From: Actinoplanes sp. NBRC 103695
GTDB taxonomy: Bacteria > Actinomycetota > Actinomycetes > Mycobacteriales > Micromonosporaceae
DNA length: 64,000 nt
Direction: 5' to 3'
Assembly: GCF_030269485.1 (NCBI RefSeq)
Contig: NZ_BSTL01000025.1
Span: 62,001-126,000 of the forward strand
In this document: piece by piece, positions 1 through 7,421 of the stretch
Numbering within the stretch: position 1 is the first letter of the stretch
Layout: each line of letters opens with the position of its first letter
Program-made: the position numbers and the translations under genes
Notes under the pieces: generated by a model
What the model was told of the DNA's origin: nothing
What the model saw: only the letters and a program-made list of their open reading frames with translations
Database searches by the model: none

Positions 1-2820
1 GCGCGAGAGCTGTTCCCGGAGGTCCCGGAGCTAACCGATACGAGCCAGACGCGGCTGTTCGGCGACGCCGTGGGCCTCGGGACGGACGCCGCTCTGGCCG
101 GCGGCGGCCCGTTCGACGATGCGGATCTGCGGCGGCTGGCCACTCGGGTGCCGCCCGACGAGCCGGCCGCCGCGCTGCTCGTGCGTGTCCTGGCGGCCCA
201 GGGCCGCGATGCCGAGGCGCTCGAGCTGGTGGAACGGGTGCGGGCCGAGCTCGCCGACCGGTACGGTACCGACCCGTCGCCGGTGCTCGCCGAGGCACAT
301 CTGGCCCTTCTCCGCGGCCGGCTCGTGCGTCCGAGCGGGATCGGTGATCTGCCCGCCGCATGGCGCCGGGCCGCGACCCCGTTGGTCGGCCGCGACTCGG
401 ACCTCGCCGCCGTCGGCAAGGCGCTGCTGACGGCGCCGGTGGTGACCGTCGTAGCGGCCGGCGGGGCCGGCAAGACCCGGCTGGCCGCCGAGATCGCCCG
501 CTCGGTCAGCGGCTCCCGGCCGGTGCGGGTCGTCGAGCTGGCCGGCCTGCGCTCACCGGCCGAGGTGCTGCCGGCCGTGCTCGCCGTCCTGGGCGGCGCG
601 GGCACCGACAACCCGGTCCCGGACCATCGCGTCCCCAACCCCGAACACCGCGTCCCCAACCCCGAGCAGCCCGTCCCCAACCCCGCGGCACGAGTTCTCG
701 GCGCATCGGAACGGTTGAAGGCCATCGGTTCCGAGTTCGACGGGCTGCTCGTTCTGGACAACTGCGAGCACGTCCTCGACGCCGCCGCGACCGTCGTGGC
801 CGACCTGCTGGCCGTGGCGTCGCCCGAGGTCAGTGTGCTCGCCACCAGCCGCGCGCCGCTGGGCCTGCTCGGCGAGGTCGTCCACCGGCTGCCCGCCCTG
901 GCCGACGACGAGGCTCTCGATCTGCTCGATGCCCGCGTCCGGGCCGGCGGGACGGCACCCGCCTGGACGCGGGACCAGGCGTTGGCCCTCAGCCACCGGC
1001 TGGACAACCTGCCGCTCGCTCTGGAGCTGGCCGCCGCCCGGCTGCGGCACATGCCGATCGGCGATGTGCTGGCCGGGCTCGGCGACCGGTTCGCGCTGCT
1101 CGACGACGCGCTCCGTGGGATGCCCGAGCGGCACTCCGGCCTGTGGGCGATGGTCGACTGGAGCCGCGAGCTGCTCGAACCGGCCGAGCAGGACCTGCTG
1201 CGCCGGCTGGCGGTCATCCCGGCCCCGTTCACGACCGAGCCGGCGGTGGCCGTGGCCGGCGGCGCCGACGTAGGCGTCGTCCGTCCCGGCCGTGAGTCGC
1301 ATCGCGTACGCCGGAGCCTGTCCATCCTGGTCGAGCAGTCCCTGCTGCGGCTGGACGAGAACCGCTACCGGATGCTGGAGACGGTCCGCGAGTACGGCGA
1401 GGCCGGACTCGACGCGTCCGGCGAGCGCGCGACCGCCATGGCGGGCCTGGTCCGGTGGGCCCGCGAACGAGCGGTGGCGCTGGCCGCCGACTTCATCGGC
1501 CCGGCCCAGGTCAAGGCGTTGGAAGGCTGCGCGGGCGACCAGGACAACCTGCTCGCCGCCCTGCGCTGGACCCTCGACCACGACGACGAACCGGCCGCGG
1601 TCGACATCGCCGTCGCCCTCTTCCAGCTGTGGACCGTGCGTGGCCGGCATTACGAGGCCGGCGCCTGGGCACGAATCCTGCTGCGCCTCGACGATCCCGC
1701 CGCACGGCCCCGATCGGCGATCCTGCACGGCCGAACGAGCGGCCGTACCCTGCCGCACGCCGACCGGCTCGCCTGGCTGTGCGTACTCATCGCAGTGAAT
1801 GCCGGGAGCACCGCCTCCTCGCGCCTGATCGCCCTGGCCCGCCGCGCCCTGCGGACCTTGTTCGCGGAGCGTCCCGGCGACGTCTCGTCGCGGGTCACCG
1901 CGCTGGCCGGCGCACTGTCCGGGTTGGAGCACCCGGACCCCGACACGAGCCTGGCCGACGCCGCGACCCTGATCGCCAACCCCGACCCGTACGTCCAGGG
2001 GATGGGCCATTTCTTCCGGGCCGTCCTCACCGAGAACACCACCACCCGGCACGACGCGGAGCTCGCCTACCGCCGGTTCCAGACCGCCGGCGACCACTGG
2101 GGAATGGCGATGGCCGCACACGCCGCCGGGCACGCGGCCGGCACCGACACCTGGTTGCGCCGCAGCGAGCAGCACCTGGAGCTGGTCGGCGCGGCCCAGG
2201 ACGCCCGGTCGACCAGGGTGCTGCTCGACACGCAGCTGGCCCTCGCCGGCGACGCCGAGGCTGAGCGCCGGCTGCTGGAGACCGCCCGCGCGGACGACGG
2301 CGCCGAGACGGACGCTTGCCAGGCCGATCTCGCCCTGGCCCAGCTGGCCCTGCGACGCGGACGGCATGACGAGGCTCTCGCCCACACCGGCGCGCTGCTG
2401 CGGACGATCGGAGTCGACGACGGACCGGCGCAGCAGCGGGCCGTGTTCCGGATCGCGGCCGCCGTCGTCGACCTGTGGATCGCCGAGGCCCGCGCGGCAA
2501 CCGAGACGACCGCCGCCGACACCTTGCGGCAGTCCCGTACCGAGGTGCTGACCGCCCACGACCGCCCGCTGCTCGGGGCGTGGGCGATGGCCGGTGCCGA
2601 GCTGGCCGCGTTCCGTGGCGAGACGGCGACCGCCCGCGAGTTGTGGGCCTTGGGTACGCGGGTCGGCGCGAACGTCAGCCGGTTCTTCCCGCAGGGACGC
2701 GGCGTCCGGCTCGCGACCGTCCTGGGTGACCGGGACAGCTTGCTCGCCGAAGCCGGCAAACTGACCGGCGTCGTCGTGTACGGCCGCATCACCACGCTGA
2801 TGGACGACCTGCTCGCCTAA
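1..2820 (+). CDS. AfsR/BTAD-type transcriptional regulator with NB-ARC-like ATPase and TPR region (5' partial)
   Basis: The reading frame is open from base 1, so the start and the expected N-terminal winged-helix DNA-binding domain lie outside the window. What remains begins in a bacterial transcriptional activator (BTAD) helical domain. A P-loop ATPase follows: Walker A GGAGKT near residue 155, Walker B LLVLDNCEH near 250, then ATSRAPLGLLGE. The C-terminal half is helical, TPR-like, rich in Ala and Leu. The layout matches AfsR/SARP-type cytoplasmic regulators, which often control secondary metabolism or a neighbouring oxidoreductase. A proline-rich insert of three 21-nt repeats (625-687) interrupts the ATPase. 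The stop overlaps by four bases the stop of the convergent FAD monooxygenase, its most likely functional partner. Family confidence is high; the target is unknown. Confidence 0.88.
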   Translation, partial: ARELFPEVPELTDTSQTRLFGDAVGLGTDAALAGGGPFDDADLRRLATRVPPDEPAAALLVRVLAAQGRDAEALELVERVRAELADRYGTDPSPVLAEAHLALLRGRLVRPSGIGDLPAAWRRAATPLVGRDSDLAAVGKALLTAPVVTVVAAGGAGKTRLAAEIARSVSGSRPVRVVELAGLRSPAEVLPAVLAVLGGAGTDNPVPDHRVPNPEHRVPNPEQPVPNPAARVLGASERLKAIGSEFDGLLVLDNCEHVLDAAATVVADLLAVASPEVSVLATSRAPLGLLGEVVHRLPALADDEALDLLDARVRAGGTAPAWTRDQALALSHRLDNLPLALELAAARLRHMPIGDVLAGLGDRFALLDDALRGMPERHSGLWAMVDWSRELLEPAEQDLLRRLAVIPAPFTTEPAVAVAGGADVGVVRPGRESHRVRRSLSILVEQSLLRLDENRYRMLETVREYGEAGLDASGERATAMAGLVRWARERAVALAADFIGPAQVKALEGCAGDQDNLLAALRWTLDHDDEPAAVDIAVALFQLWTVRGRHYEAGAWARILLRLDDPAARPRSAILHGRTSGRTLPHADRLAWLCVLIAVNAGSTASSRLIALARRALRTLFAERPGDVSSRVTALAGALSGLEHPDPDTSLADAATLIANPDPYVQGMGHFFRAVLTENTTTRHDAELAYRRFQTAGDHWGMAMAAHAAGHAAGTDTWLRRSEQHLELVGAAQDARSTRVLLDTQLALAGDAEAERRLLETARADDGAETDACQADLALAQLALRRGRHDEALAHTGALLRTIGVDDGPAQQRAVFRIAAAVVDLWIAEARAATETTAADTLRQSRTEVLTAHDRPLLGAWAMAGAELAAFRGETATARELWALGTRVGANVSRFFPQGRGVRLATVLGDRDSLLAEAGKLTGVVVYGRITTLMDDLLA
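625..687 (+). repeat. Three in-frame 21-nt tandem repeats inside the regulator gene
   Basis: Units at 625-645, 646-666 and 667-687 each encode a heptad of the form (H/Q)(R/P)VPNP(E/A). They are almost identical at DNA level. They sit between Walker A and Walker B of the ATPase module, where related proteins have only a loop. This looks like replication-slippage expansion of a flexible linker. Confidence 0.8.
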
Positions 2821-3944
2821 GACCCGCCGGTGAGCACGTCGACCAGCTTCTGGGCGGCGTCGTCACTCAGCAGGACCTGGTTGAGAACCGCCTCATCGGC
2901 GGCGGCAGCGGCGCTGCGCGGGAACATCGCCTGCTCGTACTCGGCGAGCGCGGCCTCGAGGTCGCCCGGATGCGCGGCGATGGCCGTACCGAGCTCGGCG
3001 CCGTCCTGCATCGCCAGGTTGGCGCCTTCGCCGTCCGGGGGCTGCACGTGAGCGGCGTCGCCGAGCAGGGTCACCCCCGCCACCCGGTCCCACCGGTGCC
3101 CGGGCGGCAGGGCGAACTGCGGGCGGTGGACCGGGTCGGTGTCGCTCGCGGTGACCAGCGCGGTCAGCTCCGGCGCCCAGCCGTCGACCTCCCGCGCGAT
3201 CTGGGCGGTCGCGGCGACGGGATCGGCGAAGTCGATGCCGGCGAACCACTCCAGCGGCTTCGACAGGACCAGGTAGGCGCGCAGGTTCCCGTCACTCTCA
3301 CGGTGGGCCAGAAACCACTTCCCGCTCTCCTCCGGGTCGAACACGAACAGCGACCCGGCACCGACCGCCTTCGCGGTGGCGGGGTGACGGTTGACGCCGT
3401 CGACCAGAAACGTCTCGACCGCCGAGCGGCCGCTGTACGCGGGGGTGGCACCGGACAGCAGCGGCCGCACCCGCGACCACGCGCCGTCCGCGCCGACCAG
3501 CAGGTCCGTGACGGCCGTGGAACCGTCGGCGAAGGTCACCTCGTGGCCGCCTCCGCCGACCGCGCGCACGTCGCTGACCCGGTGGTCCCATCGCACGGTG
3601 CCGGCCGGGAGCGAGTCGAGCAGCATCTGCCGCAAGACGCCGCGCTGGACCTCGGGACTTCCGCCCGAGCCCTCGTCCTGCCGGTCGAACAGGACGGCGC
3701 CGTCCCGGTCGAGGACCCGGATCGACTCGCGGCCCGGCAGGACGATGCCGCGGAACTCGTCCATCAGGCCCGCCGCTTCGAGGGCGAGCTGCCCGTTGTA
3801 GTCGTGGATGTCGAGCATCCCGCCCTGAGCGCGGGCCGTCGGTGAGGCATCCGCCTCGTAGACCGTGGCCGGGATGCCGTGAACGTGCAGGACGCGGGCC
3901 AGGGTGGGGCCGCCGAGGCCGGCGCCGATGATGGTGACTGTCAT
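2817..3944 (-). CDS. FAD-dependent monooxygenase, TetX-like
   Basis: Class A flavoprotein hydroxylase of 375 residues, the usual length. The N-terminus carries the dinucleotide-binding GAGLGG motif (residues 7-12). The DG motif GADGAWSR lies at 151-158 and the GD motif GDAAH at 295-299, followed by GEGANLAMQDG, the arrangement seen in TetX-type tetracycline-inactivating enzymes. It should hydroxylate an aromatic or polyketide-like substrate using NAD(P)H and O2. The start at 3944 was chosen because the flavin fold begins at once; an upstream in-frame start would add 14 unrelated residues. The stop overlaps the convergent AfsR-like regulator gene by four bases. Drug inactivation is possible, but the specific substrate cannot be read from sequence. 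Confidence 0.88.
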   Translation of the reverse strand: MTVTIIGAGLGGPTLARVLHVHGIPATVYEADASPTARAQGGMLDIHDYNGQLALEAAGLMDEFRGIVLPGRESIRVLDRDGAVLFDRQDEGSGGSPEVQRGVLRQMLLDSLPAGTVRWDHRVSDVRAVGGGGHEVTFADGSTAVTDLLVGADGAWSRVRPLLSGATPAYSGRSAVETFLVDGVNRHPATAKAVGAGSLFVFDPEESGKWFLAHRESDGNLRAYLVLSKPLEWFAGIDFADPVAATAQIAREVDGWAPELTALVTASDTDPVHRPQFALPPGHRWDRVAGVTLLGDAAHVQPPDGEGANLAMQDGAELGTAIAAHPGDLEAALAEYEQAMFPRSAAAAADEAVLNQVLLSDDAAQKLVDVLTGGS

Positions 3945-4001
3945 GCCTGTAGAGGCTGCGCGGCCCCGCCGACACGACAGCGACACGACGCCGACATGGA
4001 C

Positions 4002-4075
4002 CTACCAATCGAACGCGCGCGTCGCGTGGTGGGTCAGATCGACGAGCGTCTCGGCTGCCGGCAGTGAGGCATAGC
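4002..4075 (-). pseudogene. 3' remnant of an unidentified gene
   Basis: A short minus-strand frame ends LVDLTHHATRAFDW followed by TAG, with clean GC-rich third codon positions, then loses coding character upstream. It reads like the last 24 or so codons of a gene lost by deletion. The family is not recognised. Confidence 0.3.
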
Positions 4076-4202
4076 GGCGGCGAGGGCGTGCTCGTCCCGG
4101 AGCAGCTGAACCGCCCGCGCGGCATCGGCGCCTGGCTCGCCACCAACGGCGAAGCCGTCTACGGCACGCGGCCCTGGCGGCAAGCCGCTCGACGGGCAGT
4201 TG
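4076..4202 (+). pseudogene. Alpha-L-fucosidase (GH29) C-terminal fragment
   Basis: The plus-strand frame encodes IGAWLATNGEAVYGTRPW (about 4121-4174), preceded by a GVLVPEQ-like stretch. This is the hallmark block near the C-terminal end of the catalytic domain of family 29 alpha-L-fucosidases. No upstream catalytic domain is present: the preceding DNA belongs to the monooxygenase and another gene scrap. It is therefore an isolated fragment, not a working enzyme. It may indicate that a fucose-processing locus once stood here beside the lactonase/dehydrogenase pair. Confidence 0.6.
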
Positions 4203-4249
4203 TCGCCGGTCATCCGGGGGGCCGGACCGTAACCTCCCGGACCGTAACC

Positions 4250-5194
4250 TCAGGGCCGCTGGGCACCCAACGCCTCGACGTAGACGCTGTACAGCGAGCG
4301 GCTCGCCGTGATGAAGAGGCGGTTCTTCTTGACGCCGCCGAAGCAGAGGTTCGCGCAGGTCTCCGGCAGGTGGATCCGGCCGATCAGGGTGCCGCCCGGG
4401 CTGTAGCAGTGCACCCCGTCGAAGCCCGGACCGCCGTCGCCCGCCGACGCCCACACGTTGCCGCCGGTGTCCACCCGGATGCCGTCCGGTCCACCGGGAC
4501 TCATCTCGACGAAGACCCGCCCGTCGACCGGCCGGCCGGCGCGCATCTCGAAGACCTTGATGTGGCCGACGTCGACCACGTAGAGCAGCGACTCGTCCGG
4601 CGAGAAACAGATGCCGTTGGGCCGTTCCATGCCCGTGATCACGGGTTCGCCGACGCCGGTGACCGGGTCGATCCGGTAGACGTGCCGCGGGATCTCCTCC
4701 TCGGCCTTGTCGCCCTCGTAGTGGGAGGCGATGCCCCAGCCCGGATCGGTGAACCACACCGAGCCGTCGGAGTGGGTGGTCACATCGTTGGGCGCGTTCA
4801 GCCGCCTGCCCTGATAGGAGTCCATCAAAACCGAGACAAAACCATCATTTTCCGTACGCGTGACGCGCCGCCCCAGGTGCTCGCAGGTGACCAGCCTGCC
4901 CTGCCGATCGCGGGTGTTGCCGTTGCTGTTGCCCGACGGCCGGCGGAACTCGTCCACCTGCCCGGTCGACTCGGTCCAGCGCAACATCCGGTCGTTGGGG
5001 ATGTCGGAGAAGAGCAGGTAGCGCCCGTCGCCGAACCACACCGGGCCCTCCAGCCAGCGGCCGCCGGTCCACAGCCGCTCGACCACCTCGTGGCCCACGA
5101 CCAGCGGCCCGAACCGCTCGTCGACGATCTCGATCGCCGGGTCCGGGAAACGGACGATCGTCCGGTCGGTCTCCCACGCGCGGCCGTGCTCCAT
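4250..5194 (-). CDS. SMP-30/gluconolactonase/LRE family protein
   Basis: A soluble six-bladed beta-propeller of 314 residues, typical for the SMP-30/gluconolaconase family. Family marks include GGRWLEGPVWFGDG near the N-terminus, NAPNDVTTHSDGSVWFTDP mid-chain and MERPNGICFSPDE. The conserved Glu, Asn and Asp of these motifs coordinate the divalent metal in characterised members. The likely reaction is hydrolysis of a sugar-acid lactone. The ATG at 5194 follows a G-rich ribosome site at good spacing; a GTG at 5203 would overlap the upstream SDR stop as GTGA. With the SDR it forms a two-gene operon that could oxidise a sugar and open the resulting lactone. Confidence 0.85.
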   Translation of the reverse strand: MEHGRAWETDRTIVRFPDPAIEIVDERFGPLVVGHEVVERLWTGGRWLEGPVWFGDGRYLLFSDIPNDRMLRWTESTGQVDEFRRPSGNSNGNTRDRQGRLVTCEHLGRRVTRTENDGFVSVLMDSYQGRRLNAPNDVTTHSDGSVWFTDPGWGIASHYEGDKAEEEIPRHVYRIDPVTGVGEPVITGMERPNGICFSPDESLLYVVDVGHIKVFEMRAGRPVDGRVFVEMSPGGPDGIRVDTGGNVWASAGDGGPGFDGVHCYSPGGTLIGRIHLPETCANLCFGGVKKNRLFITASRSLYSVYVEALGAQRP

Positions 5195-5199
5195 GGCCG

Positions 5200-5934
5200 T
5201 CACCCCCGCCCCACGAACGGCATCGTCGTCGCCATCACGGTCATCGTGAGGACGTTCGCGTCCAGTGGCAGCCCGGCCATGTACCGCACCGCGCGCCCGG
5301 CCTCGGTCACGTCCATCACCGCTTCGGGGCGCACCTCGCCGTACGGCTGCAGCGCCCCGCCGGCCGCCCCGCCACCTATCGCGGTGGCCGCGTTGCCGAT
5401 GTCGATCTGCCCGCAGGCGATGTTCCACTCCCGGCCGTCCAGCGCGGTCTGCTTGGTCAGCCCGGTGACCGCGTGTTTCGTCGCCGTGTACGCGATCGAC
5501 TGCGGCCGTGGCGTGTGCGCCGCGATCGAGCCGTTGTTGATGATCCGCCCGCCGCGCGGCTGCTGGTGCCGCATCACCCGGAAGGCCTCCCGCGTGCAGA
5601 GGAAGACGCCGGTCAGGTTCACGGCGACGACCTGCTGCCAGGCGTCGAGCGGGTGCTCGTCGATCGGGACCGCCGGCGCGGCCATGCCCGCGTTGTTGAA
5701 GAGCAGGTCGACCCGGCCGTGCCGCTCGACCGTGTGGTCGAAGAGGTGGCGCACGCTCGCCTCGTCGGTCACGTCGGCCGGCACGGCCTCCACCCCGGGG
5801 TTCTGCGCGGCGACTGCCTCGAGCGCCTCGCGGCGCCGCCCGGCGATGACCACCCGCCAGCCGGCACCGGCGAGCTCATGTGCCACCGCCGCTCCGATGC
5901 CGCTACCACCACCGGTGATCACCGCGATCCGCAT
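5200..5934 (-). CDS. Short-chain dehydrogenase/reductase (SDR)
   Basis: Classical SDR of 244 residues. The cofactor motif TGGGSGIG lies at 7-14, NNAG at 80-83, the catalytic Ser at 136 and YTATK at 149-153. The Arg-rich loop after beta-strand 2 (AGRRR) suggests NADP(H) preference, although classical sugar dehydrogenases vary. It is transcribed first and directly abuts the lactonase gene. This supports an alcohol or sugar dehydrogenase feeding a lactone to its neighbour, but the substrate is not evident. Confidence 0.87.
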   Translation of the reverse strand: MRIAVITGGGSGIGAAVAHELAGAGWRVVIAGRRREALEAVAAQNPGVEAVPADVTDEASVRHLFDHTVERHGRVDLLFNNAGMAAPAVPIDEHPLDAWQQVVAVNLTGVFLCTREAFRVMRHQQPRGGRIINNGSIAAHTPRPQSIAYTATKHAVTGLTKQTALDGREWNIACGQIDIGNAATAIGGGAAGGALQPYGEVRPEAVMDVTEAGRAVRYMAGLPLDANVLTMTVMATTMPFVGRG

Positions 5935-5943
5935 CGGCTCAGC

Positions 5944-5995
5944 CTAGGTCGTGCTTCAAAACCCGGCCAGGCGCGAGTTTTGAAACACGACCTAG
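5944..5995. repeat. MITE-like inverted repeat flanked by CTAG
   Basis: Two 15-bp arms, GTCGTGCTTCAAAAC and GTTTTGAAACACGAC, match in inverted orientation with one mismatch around a 14-bp centre. They are bounded on both sides by CTAG. CTAG fits the YTAR target duplicated by IS5-type elements, so this may be a solo MITE or two fused IS ends just upstream of the SDR gene. It could also act as a hairpin terminator, though no T-run follows. Confidence 0.55.
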
Positions 5996-6024
5996 TAGCG
6001 CCGGTGCCTGCTCCGGGATATGCG

Positions 6025-6055
6025 AAAGGGCGCCCGCTCGAAGCGGACGCCCTTT
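6025..6055 (-). terminator. Rho-independent terminator
   Basis: Arms AAAGGGCGCCCGCT and AGCGGACGCCCTTT pair around a 3-base loop with one mismatch, with A/T-rich stem ends. It lies just after the stop of the small minus-strand membrane protein gene (6077). On that strand it reads as a GC hairpin ending in T residues. Confidence 0.7.
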
Positions 6056-6076
6056 TCAGCAGTGCCGAGCTATGGG

Positions 6077-6232
6077 TCAGAACCATACTTTTCTGCCACC
6101 GACGGGGCGGCCGACGGCACCGAGGATCCAGAGCACAGCTCCGATGACCAGGAGAATGATGCCGATCGTGTAGAGGATGGACACCTTCAGGAAGATGCCC
6201 AGCAGCAAGAGGATTAGTCCCAGAATCAGCAT
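6077..6232 (-). CDS. Small membrane protein, DUF6131-like
   Basis: A 51-residue protein starting MLILGLILLLLGIFL, with two hydrophobic segments (about 2-17 and 19-40) joined by a Lys-Val-Ser turn and ending in a basic, glycine-rich tail (GRPVGGRKVWF). This is the pattern of the short actinobacterial DUF6131 membrane proteins. The ATG at 6232 is preceded by GGAG about nine bases upstream. A terminator follows. Family assignment rests on pattern recall; the function is unknown. Confidence 0.7.
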   Translation of the reverse strand: MLILGLILLLLGIFLKVSILYTIGIILLVIGAVLWILGAVGRPVGGRKVWF

Positions 6233-6289
6233 GACTGTGTGCTCCGTTTCGTAGGCGGGCATCTCCCGCTGAACCTCATGTACCCAGCA

Positions 6290-6325
6290 CATCGAAATAC
6301 CAATCAACATCGAAATATCAATCGC
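6290..6325. repeat. Two adjacent 18-bp direct repeats upstream of pdxY
   Basis: CATCGAAATACCAATCAA is followed immediately by CATCGAAATATCAATCGC (15 of 18 identical). The region is markedly more AT-rich than its surroundings. It lies in the 123-bp divergent gap between the small membrane protein and pdxY, so it is a candidate operator or promoter element. Confidence 0.6.
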
Positions 6326-6355
6326 GACGAGCCTGCGAAGGGTCTCTAGGCTGGG

Positions 6356-7210
6356 GTGATGAAGGTTCTGTCCATCCAGTCGGCGGTCGCGCACGGTCAT
6401 GTCGGGAACTCCGCGGCCGTGTTCCCGCTGCAGCGCATCGGTGTCGAGGTCGTACCGGTCCCGACCGTGAACTTCTCCAACCACACGGGCTACGGCGCCT
6501 GGCGGGGGCCGCTCATCCCGCCGCCGGACGTCGCGGAGATCCTGCTCGGCGTGGAGGAGCGCGGCGTGTTCCCGCAGGTCGACGCCGTTTTGTCCGGATA
6601 TCAGGGTGGGGTCGGCATCGGCGACGTCATCGTCGACGCCGTCCGCCGGGTGAAGGCCGCGAACCCCTCGGCGGTCTACGCGTGCGACCCGGTCATGGGC
6701 AACGCCAAGTCCGGGTGCTTCGTCGCACCGGAGATCCCTGAGCTGCTGCGCGACCGGGTCGTACCGGTGGCCGACATCATCACCCCGAACCAGTTCGAGC
6801 TGGGGTTCCTGACCGGCACCGAGCCGGCGAGCATCGAGTCGACCCTCGCCTCGGCCGACCTCGCCCGCGCCATGGGCCCCTCGACCGTGCTGGTCACGAG
6901 CGTGGAGCGGCCCGATCGGGCGGACGGCGTGATCGAGATGCTGGTCGTGGACGACACCGGCGCCTGGCTGGTGAACACGCCGTACCTGCCGTTCAAGGCG
7001 AACGGGTCGGGTGACGTCACGGCGGCCCTGTTCACCGCCCACTACGTCGAGACCGGGGATGCGGCGCTGTCGCTGGAGCGCACCGCCTCCAGCGTCTTCG
7101 ATCTGCTGGAGACCACCTTCCGGTCCGGCGAGCGCGAACTCCAGCTGATCCAGGCCCAGGAGTTCTACGCCGCGCCGCGCATGCAGTTCCGCGCCGAGAA
7201 GGTGCGCTGA
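6356..7210 (+). CDS. pdxY: Pyridoxal kinase PdxY
   Basis: A ribokinase-fold vitamin B6 kinase of 284 residues that phosphorylates pyridoxal with ATP in the PLP salvage pathway. The N-terminus LSIQSAVAHGHVGNSAAVFP followed by SNHTGYG is characteristic of PdxY/PdxK. Mid-chain CDPVMGNA and TPNQFELGFLTG are ATP/substrate motifs. The C-terminal anion-hole motif is NGSGDVTAALF, with Asp as the catalytic base. The start may be GTG 6356 or the next ATG at 6359. No strong ribosome site is visible. It is monocistronic, divergent from the small membrane protein. Confidence 0.92.
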   Translation: MMKVLSIQSAVAHGHVGNSAAVFPLQRIGVEVVPVPTVNFSNHTGYGAWRGPLIPPPDVAEILLGVEERGVFPQVDAVLSGYQGGVGIGDVIVDAVRRVKAANPSAVYACDPVMGNAKSGCFVAPEIPELLRDRVVPVADIITPNQFELGFLTGTEPASIESTLASADLARAMGPSTVLVTSVERPDRADGVIEMLVVDDTGAWLVNTPYLPFKANGSGDVTAALFTAHYVETGDAALSLERTASSVFDLLETTFRSGERELQLIQAQEFYAAPRMQFRAEKVR

Positions 7211-7216
7211 GCGGCC

Positions 7217-7261
7217 GGACTCCAGGGGCCGCTCAGGACTCCACGGGCCGCTCAGGACTCC
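7217..7261. repeat. Short tandem 19-bp repeat after pdxY
   Basis: GGACTCCAGGGGCCGCTCA (7217-7235) and GGACTCCACGGGCCGCTCA (7236-7254), followed by a partial third copy. The repeat lies in the 211-bp gap between pdxY and the phosphatase. The rest of this gap shows no gene. Confidence 0.7.
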
Positions 7262-7421
7262 ATCCGGGCGCGCAGCTCGGCCGGGCGCGACCCTCAGCTC
7301 GGCGAGCTCGAAGCCTCGTCGACAGCACCCAGCGTGCCGGCGAGCTCGGCGCTGCCGTCCTCCCCGGTGGGCGTCGACAGGCTCGTGGCGGCGTACGCCC
7401 GCGATGGGCGAGCGGTCCAGC

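Noticed and set aside
553..2559. Long open frame antisense to the AfsR-like regulator
   Set aside because: High GC makes long antisense frames common; it has no domain motifs and its codon positions mirror the true gene.
4064..5947. Long plus-strand frame opposite the lactonase and SDR genes
   Set aside because: Apart from the short fucosidase block at its start it is low-complexity antisense of two well-supported genes.
5944..5995. Hairpin as a simple intrinsic terminator
   Set aside because: It lies upstream of the SDR start, has no T-run, and is flanked by duplicated CTAG; a separate clear terminator exists at 6025-6055.
7217..7261. Possible CRISPR-like repeats
   Set aside because: Units are directly adjacent with no spacers, only 2.4 copies, and there are no cas genes.
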